Shown here: positions 7,869-16,238 of the stretch, piece after piece
Numbering within the stretch: position 1 is the first letter of the stretch
How the letters are laid out: each line of letters starts with the position of its first letter
The notes under the pieces: generated by a model
Told to the model about the DNA's origin: nothing
What the model saw: the letters and a program-made list of their open reading frames with translations, nothing else
Databases searched by the model: none
DNA from: Actinoplanes aureus
Lineage (GTDB): Bacteria; Actinomycetota; Actinomycetes; Mycobacteriales; Micromonosporaceae
Reading direction: 5' to 3'
Length of the DNA: 64,000 nucleotides
Assembly: GCF_015704865.1 (NCBI RefSeq)
Contig: NZ_JADQTO010000002.1
Location: 248,001 to 312,000 of the forward strand
Program-made: the position numbers and the translations under genes

Positions 7869-8677
7869 CTCGACAATAGCCGGTCCAGGAAGACGGCCAC
7901 TCCGTCCTCGTCATTGCTGAGCGTCACCATGTCCGCGACCGCCAGCAGCTCCGGGTGAGCGTTGGCGACAGCCACCCGGCCCCACCCGGCCCAGGCGAAC
8001 ATCGGCAGGTCGTTGGGCATGTCGCCGAAGACCAGGACGTCGGCCGGATCCACACCGACCGCCTCGGCGACCACGGCCAGACCGGTGCCCTTGTCCACGT
8101 CCGGCGGGCAGATCTCCAGGTAGTCGAGACCGGCCTGGGTGACCGTCGCCACGTCCGGCGGCACGATCCGCCGGGCCACGGCGAGCAGCTCGTCGACGCC
8201 GAGCTCGAAGGAGCGTGCGAACGCCTTGATCACATCGCCGGTGAGGCACTCGGGCCGGGTACGCGACTCGACCGTGACCGGATAACGCCAGGTCGGGTCG
8301 TAATCGCCCCAGAGCGGGGAGTCGTCGTGCTCGAGCGCCTCGAACATCACCGAGAGCGGGCCGGTCGCCGACTCCAGCGCGCCGAGCACCTCACCCAGCA
8401 CCGGCCCGGCGAGCCGGGACTGCCGCAGATACCGGGCCTCCGCCTGGTCCAGCACCCAACCGCCCTGTGCCAGCACCAGATAGTCGGCGACCCGGATGTC
8501 GTTGCGGGTGAGCGAGGTGAGACGCGGTCCCCGGCCGGTGGCGGCGACGATGCGGATGCCGGCGGTGCGGACCCGGTCCAGAACCTCGTGGGTGTAAGCC
8601 GACACGGTGTCATCGCTACGGACCAGAGTGCCGTCCAGGTCGGTGGCGATCAGCTTGGGGAGCCCGGGCTTGAGCAT
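7865..8677 (-). CDS. HAD-superfamily phosphatase (Cof type), first of a tandem pair
   Basis: 270 aa. Motif I is ATDLDGTLVRSDD near residue 12 and motif IV is VLVFGDMPNDLPMF, with a Cof-type cap. It is clearly related to the next gene over its whole length, including a shared PAWAGxxRVAxxNAHPEL-like C-terminal block, so the pair looks like a tandem duplication that has since diverged. GGAGG lies five bases before the ATG. Which phosphorylated metabolite it takes is unknown. Confidence 0.88.
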   Translation of the reverse strand: MLKPGLPKLIATDLDGTLVRSDDTVSAYTHEVLDRVRTAGIRIVAATGRGPRLTSLTRNDIRVADYLVLAQGGWVLDQAEARYLRQSRLAGPVLGEVLGALESATGPLSVMFEALEHDDSPLWGDYDPTWRYPVTVESRTRPECLTGDVIKAFARSFELGVDELLAVARRIVPPDVATVTQAGLDYLEICPPDVDKGTGLAVVAEAVGVDPADVLVFGDMPNDLPMFAWAGWGRVAVANAHPELLAVADMVTLSNDEDGVAVFLDRLLSR

Positions 8678-8736
8678 CGGTACCTCCGAGGGTCTGCAAG
8701 CCCCCGCGGAGGGCGGAAGGAGAACGGTACACCGGT

Positions 8737-8770
8737 TTGGCTACCAGCTGCTATGACAACTGGTAGCCAA
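8737..8770 (-). terminator. Hairpin terminator after serS
   Basis: TTGGCTACCAG (8737-8747) pairs perfectly with CTGGTAGCCAA (8760-8770) around a 12-base loop. It begins ten bases past the serS stop, on the path toward the HAD pair. An AT-richer stem than its surroundings. Confidence 0.75.
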
Positions 8771-8780
8771 CCGATTGCGC

Positions 8781-10043
8781 TTACCTGACCGGCTCGAGCA
8801 CGTCCCGGCCGCCGAGGAACGGCTGCAGCGCCTTCGGCACGCGCACCGAACCGTCCGGCTGCTGGTGGTTCTCCAGGATCGGAATCAGCCACCGGGTGGT
8901 GGCCAGCGTCCCGTTCAGCGTGGCGGCGATCTGCGGCTTGCCGTCCGCGTCCCGGTAGCGGATGTTGAGCCGGCGGGCCTGGAACGTGGTGCAGTTCGAC
9001 GTCGAGGTGACCTCGCGGTACCGCCCCTGCGAGGGCACCCAGGCCTCGCAGTCGTACTTGCGGGCCGCGCTCGAACCGAGATCGCCGGCCGCCACGTCGA
9101 TCACCCGGTACGGGATCTCGACCTTGGCGAGCATCTCCTCCTCCATGGCGAGCAGACGCTGGTGCTCGGCCTGCGCCTCCTCCGGCGGGCAGAACGAGAA
9201 CATCTCCACCTTGTCGAACTGGTGCACCCGCAGGATCCCGCGCACGTCCTTGCCGTGCGAGCCGGCCTCCCGCCGGTAGCAGCTCGACCAGCCGGCGAAC
9301 CGCGACGGCCCGTTGCTCAGGTCGATGATCTCGTTCGAGTGGTACGCCGCCAGCGCCACCTCTGACGTGCCGACCAGGTAGAGGTCGTCGGCCTCGAGCC
9401 GGTAGATCTCGCTGGCGTGCGCGCCGAGGAAGCCGGTGCCCTCCATCGACTCCGGCCGGACCAGGGTCGGCGTGATCGACGGGGTGAACCCGTGCTCCAC
9501 CGCCTGCTGGATGGCGAGCTGGAGCATGCCGAGCTGGAGCAGCGCGCCGACGCCGGTGAGGAAGTAGAACCGCGACCCCGACACCTTCGCCCCGCGCTCG
9601 GTGTCGATCGCGCGCAGCCCCTCACCCAGCTCCAGGTGGTCCTTCGGCGCCTCGATGTTCGGGATGTCCCCGACCGTACGCAGAACGACGAAGTCGTCCT
9701 CACCGCCGGCCGGAGCGCCCGGCTCGACGACGTTGGACACGGCCAGGTGCGCCCGGCGCAGCGCCTGCTCGGCCTCGGTGGTGGCGGCCTCGGCGGCTTT
9801 CACCTCGACGGCCAGCTCCTTGGTCCGCGCCAGAAGCGCCGCCCGCTCGTCGCCGGACGCCTTCGCCACCTCTTTACCCAGCGACTTCTGCTCCGCCCGG
9901 ACCGCCTCGAACCGCTGCGTAGCGGCCCGGCGCTCCTCGTCGGCGCGCAGCAGCGTGTCCACCGCATCGGTGGACTCGCCGCGCAGCCGCTGGCTGGCGC
10001 GGATCAGTTCCGGATCTTCGCGAAGCAGACGCAGGTCAATCAC
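8781..10043 (-). CDS. serS: Seryl-tRNA synthetase
   Basis: 420 aa, normal length. The N-terminal long coiled-coil arm (about residues 25-100, [20 protein letters not shown]) grips the long variable arm of tRNA-Ser. The class II core carries motif 2 ([32 protein letters not shown]) and motif 3 ([18 protein letters not shown]); it charges tRNA-Ser and tRNA-Sec with serine. The start is GTG with TAGGCT eight bases upstream and no clear ribosome site. A terminator follows. Confidence 0.98.
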   Translation of the reverse strand: MIDLRLLREDPELIRASQRLRGESTDAVDTLLRADEERRAATQRFEAVRAEQKSLGKEVAKASGDERAALLARTKELAVEVKAAEAATTEAEQALRRAHLAVSNVVEPGAPAGGEDDFVVLRTVGDIPNIEAPKDHLELGEGLRAIDTERGAKVSGSRFYFLTGVGALLQLGMLQLAIQQAVEHGFTPSITPTLVRPESMEGTGFLGAHASEIYRLEADDLYLVGTSEVALAAYHSNEIIDLSNGPSRFAGWSSCYRREAGSHGKDVRGILRVHQFDKVEMFSFCPPEEAQAEHQRLLAMEEEMLAKVEIPYRVIDVAAGDLGSSAARKYDCEAWVPSQGRYREVTSTSNCTTFQARRLNIRYRDADGKPQIAATLNGTLATTRWLIPILENHQQPDGSVRVPKALQPFLGGRDVLEPVR

Positions 10044-10097
10044 GGTTGTCGAGCCTACCGGCGACCCGGTCCGATCATCACCCGGATATCCCCCGAG

Positions 10098-10838
10098 TCA
10101 CGATCGGTGTGGCTGGTCGCGCTGACCGGGGAACGGGGCGAACGGAGTGGACGCCGAGATGGTCAGGTCGAGCGGGGCGTCCGGCTCGTCCTCGTCCTCC
10201 TCCTCGGCGACCGGCCGGACCCACCGTGGACCGTCGTCGCTGTCCGGCTCCCGGCTGGTCAGCCAGAGCACGAGCAGCGCGGCGGCCACTCCGGCCAGGG
10301 CACACCAGAGGCCACGCCCGTACTCCACCTGGCTCTGTTCCGGTGGCATCTGCATCGAGAAGTAGCGGGAGATCAGCCGGGTCTCACTGCCGAGCAGGTG
10401 GACCATGGCCAGCAGCAGGGCGAACAGCAGGCCGCCGACGCTGAAGCCGGCGAGTCTCGCGTACCGGCGGCCGGCCGCCGGGCCGAACAGCACCAGCACC
10501 ACCGAGGTCGTCAGCAGGAAGAGCCCGACCAAGTACGCCCCGCCGATGCCACCGAGATCGAACAGGTCGGTCGGGAGCAGCTGGGTCTGCTGACTCAGCT
10601 CCTCGTCCCCCTCGTACTCGATCTGCTCGACGGCGGTGATCTGCCACTCGGAGATCAGCGACGCGAAGACCGCGACGGCGCTGAGCCCGGCGGTCAACAC
10701 CGGCAGTCGCCGGTCGCCGGCCAGACCCCGCAGGAAGTCCGCGGTGGGCCGGCGCCGTGGCTCCTCCCAGCCGGACTCGCCGAACTCGAGCACTGACTGC
10801 TCGCCGACCTCAGTTTCACCGGACATGCGATCCATCAT
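10098..10838 (-). CDS. Four-segment membrane protein, function unknown
   Basis: 246 aa. An acidic N-terminal tail of about 45 residues precedes four predicted membrane helices (about 47-66, 103-122, 130-152 and 180-197), and the C-terminal cytosolic tail is strongly acidic (EEEDEDEPDAP). No family is recognised. Several ATGs lie close together at 10838, 10835 and 10826; GAGGGG is best spaced for 10835. It is divergent from the OsmC gene 56 bp away and sits 55 bp upstream of serS, with which it might be transcribed. Confidence 0.7.
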   Translation of the reverse strand: MMDRMSGETEVGEQSVLEFGESGWEEPRRRPTADFLRGLAGDRRLPVLTAGLSAVAVFASLISEWQITAVEQIEYEGDEELSQQTQLLPTDLFDLGGIGGAYLVGLFLLTTSVVLVLFGPAAGRRYARLAGFSVGGLLFALLLAMVHLLGSETRLISRYFSMQMPPEQSQVEYGRGLWCALAGVAAALLVLWLTSREPDSDDGPRWVRPVAEEEDEDEPDAPLDLTISASTPFAPFPGQRDQPHRS

Positions 10839-10893
10839 GGCCCCTCACGATGTCTGTGAACCAGCGGCCCCGAGATGGGCTAGCGTTCTGGTC

Positions 10894-11322
10894 ATGCCTA
10901 TTCGTACTGCTTCGGCTCGCTGGGAAGGGAACCTCACCGAGGGTTCCGGCACTGTCAAGACCGGTAAGGGTGGCTACCAGGGGAACTACTCGTTCAAGTC
11001 GCGCTTCGAGGAGGGCGAGGGGACGAACCCCGAGGAGCTGATCGCGGCCGCGCACGCCGGCTGCTTCTCGATGGCCTTCTCGAAGGGCCTGGCCGACGCG
11101 GGCTTCACGCCCACCTCGGTCGAGACCACCGCGAAGGTGCACCTGGACAAAGGCGACGCCGGTTTCGGTGTCACCCGGATCGACCTGGAGTCCGTCGGCG
11201 ACGTGCCGGGCATCGACGACGCGAAGTTCCAGGAGCTGGCGGAGGCCGCCAAGGAGAACTGCCCGATCTCCAAGCTGCTCAAGCCGGGCGCCGAGATCAG
11301 CCTCAACGCGAAGCTGGCCTGA
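10894..11322 (+). CDS. osmC: OsmC-family peroxiredoxin (Ohr/OsmC)
   Basis: 142 aa. The two redox cysteines of the family are visible: HAGCFSMAF near residue 59 and ENCPISKLL near residue 124. OsmC proteins form intertwined dimers and reduce organic hydroperoxides using a lipoyl or small-thiol partner. Most OsmC proteins have this length. The frame is open upstream, but the ATG at 10894 begins the conserved fold and has TAGCGT (10881-10886) seven bases before it, the leaderless layout. Confidence 0.93.
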   Translation: MPIRTASARWEGNLTEGSGTVKTGKGGYQGNYSFKSRFEEGEGTNPEELIAAAHAGCFSMAFSKGLADAGFTPTSVETTAKVHLDKGDAGFGVTRIDLESVGDVPGIDDAKFQELAEAAKENCPISKLLKPGAEISLNAKLA

Positions 11323-11388
11323 GTCCACGGGTCTGCCGGCGCGGTCCCGCCGCGTCGGCATCCCCACCTTTCCGCCGTTACCGGCACA

Positions 11389-11751
11389 ATGGGCGACGTG
11401 CCGGTCGACATGAGTCCTGAACGATTCGAAGAGCTGGTCGGTGAGGCCCTCGACGAGGTGCCCGTCGAGCTGCTCTCCCTGATGAACAACGTGGTCTTCC
11501 TGGTCGAGGACCGGCCTCCGGACGGCAGCGACGACCTGCTCGGGCTCTACGAGGGCACGGCCCTCACCGACCGCGGATGGGACTACGCCGGCGCGCTACC
11601 CGACCGGATCACCATCTACCGGCTGCCGACCCTGAAGGTCTGCGACTCGGAGGACGACGTCGTGGACGAGGTCGCCGTCACCGTGGTGCACGAGATCGCC
11701 CACCACTTCGGCATCGATGATCACCGCCTGCACGAGCTCGGATGGGGCTGA
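11389..11751 (+). CDS. Small metallopeptidase-family (minizincin) protein
   Basis: 120 aa. Carries VTVVHEIAHHFGIDD, the HExxH zinc-binding motif with a following HxxG-type ligand region, near residue 100. It belongs to the short zincin-like proteins found widely in Actinobacteria; no substrate is known and the length leaves only the catalytic core. A GTG three codons downstream (11398) is an alternative start. It is between OsmC and the AIM24 gene, each with its own promoter signal. Confidence 0.85.
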   Translation: MGDVPVDMSPERFEELVGEALDEVPVELLSLMNNVVFLVEDRPPDGSDDLLGLYEGTALTDRGWDYAGALPDRITIYRLPTLKVCDSEDDVVDEVAVTVVHEIAHHFGIDDHRLHELGWG

Positions 11752-11769
11752 TTCCTTGAGCCCGGCCCC

Positions 11770-11775
11770 TACGCT
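11770..11775 (+). promoter_or_regulatory. Leaderless -10 element of the AIM24 gene
   Basis: TACGCT ends six bases before the ATG at 11782. No Shine-Dalgarno sequence is present between them, so the transcript probably starts at or next to the ATG. Confidence 0.55.
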
Positions 11776-11781
11776 GGGTAC

Positions 11782-12519
11782 ATGCGTAGTGAACTCTTCT
11801 CTGCCGAGAACCTCGAGAAGGAGTCCAGCCAGCCTGGGCTCCGGCTGCAGAACTCCAAGTTGCTGAAGGCCGAGCTGAACGGTGAGTTCCTCGCTCGTAC
11901 CGGGTCGATGGTGGCCTATCAGGGACAGGTCAAGTTCGAGGCGCTCGGCTCCGGTGGCCTCGGCAAGTTCCTCAAGCAGAAGCTGACCGGCGAGGGTGTG
12001 CCGCTGATGCGGGTACGCGGCAACGGCGACGTCTTCCTCGCCGACAACGGCGCCGACGTCCACCTGATCGACCTGGACCAGGGCGACGCCCTCTCGATCA
12101 ACGGCGCCAACGTGCTCGCCTTCGACTCGACCCTTCAGTACGACATCAAGATGGTCTCCGGCGTCGGTGTGATGTCCAGTGCCGGCCTCTTCAACTGCGT
12201 GTTCTCCGGGAGCGGCCGGATCGCGGTCACCACCAACGGGACGCCCGTGGTGCTCAACGTCGATCAGCCGACCTACGTCGACCCGCAGGCGGCGATCGCC
12301 TGGTCGGCGAACCTCCAGACCGGTTACCACCGGGCCGATCAGCTCGGCTTCGGGACGCTCCTCGGGCGTAGCACCGGGGAGCGGTTCACGATGAGCTTCA
12401 ACGGGCAGGGCTTCGTCGTCGTGCAGCCCTCCGAGCTGCCGCCGGGCGGCATCGCCGGTGTCGGTGGGGGCCAGAAGAGCTCGAGCGGCGGAGTCCTCGG
12501 CGGCCTCTTCGACGACTGA
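11782..12519 (+). CDS. AIM24-family protein
   Basis: 245 aa. Beta-rich TIGR00266/AIM24 (DUF124) fold spanning nearly the whole protein, with family blocks FLARTGSMVAYQG, MRVRGNGDVFLADNG and the Gly/Ser-rich C-terminal tail. The role is unknown; the yeast relative affects mitochondrial inner membrane organisation, and bacterial copies are tryptophan RNA-binding-attenuator-like beta barrels. No membrane helix. The final residues (GGVLGGLFDD) are flexible. It ends four bases before the stop of the convergent pheA gene. Confidence 0.85.
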   Translation: MRSELFSAENLEKESSQPGLRLQNSKLLKAELNGEFLARTGSMVAYQGQVKFEALGSGGLGKFLKQKLTGEGVPLMRVRGNGDVFLADNGADVHLIDLDQGDALSINGANVLAFDSTLQYDIKMVSGVGVMSSAGLFNCVFSGSGRIAVTTNGTPVVLNVDQPTYVDPQAAIAWSANLQTGYHRADQLGFGTLLGRSTGERFTMSFNGQGFVVVQPSELPPGGIAGVGGGQKSSSGGVLGGLFDD

Positions 12520-12523
12520 GTGG

Positions 12524-13471
12524 TCAGGTGAGGGTGCCGGCGCGGAGCCGGGTCAGCCAGGCGGCTGAGTCGGCGAAGTCGGTGTTGGAAAGGCCGGCCG
12601 GGGCCGAGACGGGCGGCTCCGGCTGGAGGCGGTGCTTGGGGTAGCTGCCCAGGAACCGGACCTCCGCGCAGATCCGGCGCAGGCCCTGGAGGGCCTCGCC
12701 GAGGCGGGGCTCGGCGACGTGGCCGGTGCAGTCCAGGAAGAAGACGTACGTGCCGAGCTGCTCGCCGGTCGGCCGGGACTCGATGCGGGACAGGTTGATG
12801 CCCCGCACGGCCAGCTCGGTGAGCACCGCGAGCAGCGCGCCGACCTGGTCGTGCCGGATCGAGACGGCCAGTGACGTCACGTCGTCGCCGGTCGGCGCGG
12901 CCGGTGCGCCGGGCCGGGTGAGCAGCGCGAAGCGGGTGACCGCCTCGGCCCGGTCGGCCACCTTCTCGGCGAGCACGGTGAGCCCGTGCTGTGACACGCC
13001 GATCGGTGCGCACAGGGCCGCGTCGTGCTCGCCGGACGCCGCGCTGATCGCCGCCGCGGCGTTCGACAACACGTCGACGACGACCGCGTCCGGCGCGCTG
13101 GCCCGCAGCCAGTGCCGGCACTGGGCGGAGGCCTGCGGGTGCGCGGCGATGCTGTGGATCTCCGCGAGCGGGGTGAGGGTGCGCGCGGCGAGCACGAACT
13201 CGACCGGCAGCAGCACCTCCCGCGTGATCATCAATGGGGTCCCGGTGATTAGCTCGTCGAGCGTGACCGGGACAGCCCCACCGACCGAGTTCTCCAGCGG
13301 GACGAGGGCGGCGTCCGCCTCGCCGGATCGGACGGCCTCCAGCGCCTCAGGGACGCTGCGAGCGGGGTTACGGACACCGTGCTCGGCCGCCGGGATGGTG
13401 CGCAGGGCGGCTTCGGTGAAGGTGCCTTCGGGGCCGAGATAGGCGAAGCGCATGGGCGGCGTTCCGGGCAT
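12524..13471 (-). CDS. pheA: Prephenate dehydratase
   Basis: 315 aa. Residues 7-190 form the two-lobed dehydratase domain (FAYLGPEGTFTEAAL, VPLENSVGGAVP, catalytic region LLVREVTRFALL-like block EAVTRFALLT); residues about 205-285 form the ACT domain with the phenylalanine-binding ESRPTG motif. It turns prephenate into phenylpyruvate and should be feedback-inhibited by phenylalanine. No chorismate mutase domain is fused. The ATG at 13471 has TAGAAT six bases upstream; MRFAYLG at 13453 is an alternative. Confidence 0.95.
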   Translation of the reverse strand: MPGTPPMRFAYLGPEGTFTEAALRTIPAAEHGVRNPARSVPEALEAVRSGEADAALVPLENSVGGAVPVTLDELITGTPLMITREVLLPVEFVLAARTLTPLAEIHSIAAHPQASAQCRHWLRASAPDAVVVDVLSNAAAAISAASGEHDAALCAPIGVSQHGLTVLAEKVADRAEAVTRFALLTRPGAPAAPTGDDVTSLAVSIRHDQVGALLAVLTELAVRGINLSRIESRPTGEQLGTYVFFLDCTGHVAEPRLGEALQGLRRICAEVRFLGSYPKHRLQPEPPVSAPAGLSNTDFADSAAWLTRLRAGTLT

Positions 13472-13477
13472 CCCCGA

Positions 13478-13483
13478 ATTCTA
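13478..13483 (-). promoter_or_regulatory. Leaderless -10 element of pheA
   Basis: TAGAAT on the minus strand, six bases before the ATG at 13471. It is the closest to the -10 consensus among the leaderless promoters in this window. Confidence 0.6.
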
Positions 13484-13525
13484 GGGCCCCCACCCGCAGC
13501 GGCGGCGTGCCAGGAGGACCGATGC

Positions 13526-14155
13526 TCAGAAGCCGCAGGCGAGGACTCGGATGCCGGCCGGCGCCTCAGCCTGCACCTTGGCGTTGCAGACATGCGTGCC
13601 CGCGGCCACCAGGGTGAGCTTGGCGCCCTTTCCGGTGCTGACGACCATCAACGGCTCAACCTCGTCCGCGTCCTGGCCGTCGATCTTCACCGTGGTGAAG
13701 GTCCAGGTGCCGGAGCAGAACGGACCGTCGGCCACCGCCAGACTCGTGTCCGGAACACCCGGGTCGTCCTTGATCAGCGTCAGGATCTGCGGGCCGGTCG
13801 GCTCGGTGCGGCACTTGGCGGCGTGCGTCGGCGTCGGGGTGGGCGACTTCGTCAACGGTGCCGTGGTGGCCGTGGTCGTCATCCGCCCCGGTTGTGGTGG
13901 CGGCGTGGCGTAACCGGGCGTCGGATAGGTGTAGCCGGGTGTCGGGTACGTCGGATACGGGTAGCCCAGGCTGCTCGGCTGCGGGTTCATCGGCGCGATC
14001 GGAACACCACTGGGTACGGGCGCGCTGGCCGGCGGCGGGACGCTCACTGCCGGCGCGGGGAACTCCGGCGGCGCGCTCCCGGGTGGCGCACCGCAGGCGG
14101 CGCTCACCAGCAGGGCGCCGACGGCGAGGGGAATACGGCGTGCGCGGGGGGACAC
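13526..14155 (-). CDS. Secreted lipoprotein with proline-rich spacer
   Basis: 209 aa. Signal peptide RRIPLAVGALLVSAACGAP ends in a lipobox (VSAAC), so the mature cysteine should be lipidated and the protein tethered to the outer face of the membrane. About 75 residues of Pro/Ser/Thr with YP-TYPTPGYTYPTPGY repeats follow, then a conserved C-terminal domain with four cysteines. No family recognised. The open frame runs further upstream, but the GTG at 14155 starts the signal peptide and has TACGAT six bases before it. Confidence 0.8.
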   Translation of the reverse strand: MSPRARRIPLAVGALLVSAACGAPPGSAPPEFPAPAVSVPPPASAPVPSGVPIAPMNPQPSSLGYPYPTYPTPGYTYPTPGYATPPPQPGRMTTTATTAPLTKSPTPTPTHAAKCRTEPTGPQILTLIKDDPGVPDTSLAVADGPFCSGTWTFTTVKIDGQDADEVEPLMVVSTGKGAKLTLVAAGTHVCNAKVQAEAPAGIRVLACGF

Positions 14156-14178
14156 GGGCTCATCGTAGGAGCCCGGGG

Positions 14179-14565
14179 TCAGCTCGCGATACGGTGACCG
14201 GCCGCGGTGAGCGTATTGACGGCCTCCGTCAGGCGTACGGTCGGCACCAGCAGATAGTCGGTGTCGTACGTCGAGAACGTGACGATGTTGACCCGGGCCT
14301 CGGCGAGCGGACCGACAAGCGAGGCCAGCACGCCCGTCATGGTCAGGTCGAGACCGGCGACGCGCAGACATCGCCATGCCGTGTCGGCCTCGGCGCCGGG
14401 CGGGATCCGATCGTTCGGGCAGATCACCGAGAGCTCGTCCACGCCCCAGGTCACCGAGATGACGCTCTTGTCGTCCGGACCCGTGGTCAGGGCGGCGGGC
14501 AGGGTCGAGCCGGCGGGGAGCCGGCACACCGCGTACTCACCCGGTAACAGGTCTAGATCGAGCAT
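14179..14565 (-). CDS. ACT-domain protein (CASTOR/DUF2241-like)
   Basis: 128 aa, two ACT-like halves, with MTGVLASLVGPLAEARVNIVTFSTYDTDYLLV in the second carrying the typical ligand-binding loop. Stand-alone ACT pairs of this type bind amino acids and act as sensors or modulators; ligand unknown. It lies two genes upstream of pheA on the same strand, but each gene has its own promoter signal, here TAGTCT (14577-14572) six bases before the ATG. No catalytic domain. Confidence 0.82.
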   Translation of the reverse strand: MLDLDLLPGEYAVCRLPAGSTLPAALTTGPDDKSVISVTWGVDELSVICPNDRIPPGAEADTAWRCLRVAGLDLTMTGVLASLVGPLAEARVNIVTFSTYDTDYLLVPTVRLTEAVNTLTAAGHRIAS

Positions 14566-14648
14566 GAGGGCAGACTACGTTGCGGATCTGTAACGCCCAA
14601 TGCCCACGCGCTGCGTCGAACACCACAACTCAGGGGGCGAAACGGACT

Positions 14649-15110
14649 TCAGTACCGTACCGGGGACAGGAAGGTCAGCGATCCGCCCACTCGATCGCCG
14701 GCCAGGAGCGGTGTGGAGACCGCATCGACGGTGAGCGGGGCCTCACCGGCGCCCGGCACCACCCGGATCAGCCCGCGCGCCAGGCGCTCGGTGCGCACGG
14801 CGAGCAGCGGCGGGATCTTCTCCGCCTCGGGTTCCTCGAGCCGGCCCGCACCGGCGGTGAAGTCGATCAGATGCAGTGCCGAGGTGAGCCGCTGACCGAG
14901 TGCCTCGACGGGCTTGCCGAGCCCGAGCAACTCACTGCACGACGGTGAGACGGCAAGAATCGAGCCGGTGCCATCGATGATCAGGCACGGCTCGTCGGCG
15001 ACCGCCACCGTCGTCGCCCAGCGCTCCACGCTGGTGACGAACTCGGCCTCGGCTGGTGTCCGCGCTTGGGGGACGAACGCTCCCGAGAGGGAGAGCTCAA
15101 CATGCGCCAC
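14649..15110 (-). CDS. Stand-alone PAS-domain protein
   Basis: 153 aa. Residues about 25-140 form one PAS domain (EPCLIIDGTGSILAVSPSCSELLG) with no kinase, GGDEF or DNA-binding domain attached. PAS domains bind ligands, haem or flavin, or mediate dimerisation. The start is set by GAGGAG three bases before a GTG at 15110; sequence upstream of that in the same frame is low-complexity Arg-rich. It is 106 bp downstream of the NERD gene on the same strand. Its partner is unknown. Confidence 0.75.
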   Translation of the reverse strand: MAHVELSLSGAFVPQARTPAEAEFVTSVERWATTVAVADEPCLIIDGTGSILAVSPSCSELLGLGKPVEALGQRLTSALHLIDFTAGAGRLEEPEAEKIPPLLAVRTERLARGLIRVVPGAGEAPLTVDAVSTPLLAGDRVGGSLTFLSPVRY

Positions 15111-15216
15111 CCGCTCCTCCTCGCTTCCTTCGCGACGACCACCGGCGGCGCGCGGACCCACCGGTCTCCCGGTGCTCCGGCCGCGGCGCCGCCTGTCGTC
15201 GGCGTCGGAAGGAACG

Positions 15217-15954
15217 TTACCGGCGGGTCGGCCGCTTGTCAGCGGCCGTCTGTCCGTTGCTGTACCAACGGTAGTCACCGGCCGGCCGGTACGGCGCGTT
15301 TGCCCAGGTACTCGGGTGGTTCGCCACGGCCGTAAGTTTGCTCGCCGTAGACGGGGAGATCTTCGCCCCACCCGCGATGAGGAGCCGGTCGAGCTCCTTG
15401 TCGGTGGCCACGAGACAGTCCTTCGGCAGGCCGTGGACGCTGATGACGCCGGAGCCGACGAAGGTCAGCACGGCGGTCACCGGAACGTTGAGGCCGACAG
15501 CGGCGGACAGCGCCTTGGCCGCCCGGCGGGCGTCACGGCGTGCCTCGGCGATGTACTGCGGGCGCTTGCCGTTGATCTGCACGACGTCCCCGGCGATCAA
15601 AACGCGGGAGCGGCCGTGGTCGGCCACGGTCACCGCGTAGACGCCGCCCGGACCGATCGCCAGGAACCCGGCGCGGTCGTCGGCGGGGTCAGGCTCGTAA
15701 TACGCCTGGGAGAGGTCGGTACGTGGCCAGTCGACGATGTGCCAGTTGGGTCCGAGCCGGTCGAGACGCGTCAGCGCGCGTGCTCCGGCGGCCTCGAGAC
15801 GGCGTGCCTCGCGCTCAGCGCGACGACGCCGCGCCCACTCGACAGGTGTCAGGCGCGGCGCCTCCAGGGCGGAGGGCCCCGGATGGCTCCGGTCGACCGG
15901 GGTCAGGGCTTTGGACGGAACGGGCAATACGGGGCGGGCGGGGAAGACAGTCAC
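15217..15954 (-). CDS. NERD-domain protein
   Basis: 245 aa. A Pro-rich and Arg-rich N-terminus (EWARRRRAEREARRLEAAGARAL, probably helical) leads into a nuclease-related domain at about residues 85-215 (FLAIGPGGVYAVTVADHG, VTAVLTFVGSG). NERD domains belong to the restriction-endonuclease-like fold; here the central acidic residues are not in the clear catalytic pattern, so nuclease activity is doubtful. GGAGG five bases before the GTG at 15954 fixes the start; a TTG five codons upstream lies inside that site. Confidence 0.75.
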   Translation of the reverse strand: MTVFPARPVLPVPSKALTPVDRSHPGPSALEAPRLTPVEWARRRRAEREARRLEAAGARALTRLDRLGPNWHIVDWPRTDLSQAYYEPDPADDRAGFLAIGPGGVYAVTVADHGRSRVLIAGDVVQINGKRPQYIAEARRDARRAAKALSAAVGLNVPVTAVLTFVGSGVISVHGLPKDCLVATDKELDRLLIAGGAKISPSTASKLTAVANHPSTWANAPYRPAGDYRWYSNGQTAADKRPTRR

Positions 15955-16225
15955 TGCGACCTCCGGCAAAAGGTCAGTTGGGCTCTCTTTTTCTTACCGT
16001 ACGTGCTCGGTCCCCTACGGAACAGGGCGACGGGAAGGAAAGAAAGACGAATGAGTACGGATGAATGCCGTATTCACGGACAACACTTCTTTCGGATGGT
16101 GCACGCGTACGGGTGATAGCCGCAGTCTCGTCGCACCCTCCCAAGCTATCTCTGTCGTCCACAAGATGCATGTGCGTCCCAAGATCTAGTCAGTCCGTCA
16201 CCGCGCGATAGCAGCCGGTACGGGC
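15955..16225. other. Divergent intergenic region, NERD gene / arcA
   Basis: A gap of 284 bp with unusually A-rich patches (around 15980-16000 and 16031-16055) for this genome. It holds no recognised RNA. A 21-codon frame (16051-16116) preceded by AAGGAAAG is possible but unsupported. The arcA promoter lies at its right edge. Confidence 0.5.
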
Positions 16226-16231
16226 TAACGT
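16226..16231 (+). promoter_or_regulatory. Leaderless -10 element of arcA
   Basis: TAACGT ends seven bases before the GTG start at 16239; no ribosome site intervenes. Confidence 0.5.
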
Positions 16232-16238
16232 CGGCGTC

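Noticed and set aside
16051..16116. 21-codon frame with a possible ribosome site before arcA
   Set aside because: Too short to support; no conservation can be judged and it lies in an A-rich patch where such matches arise by chance.
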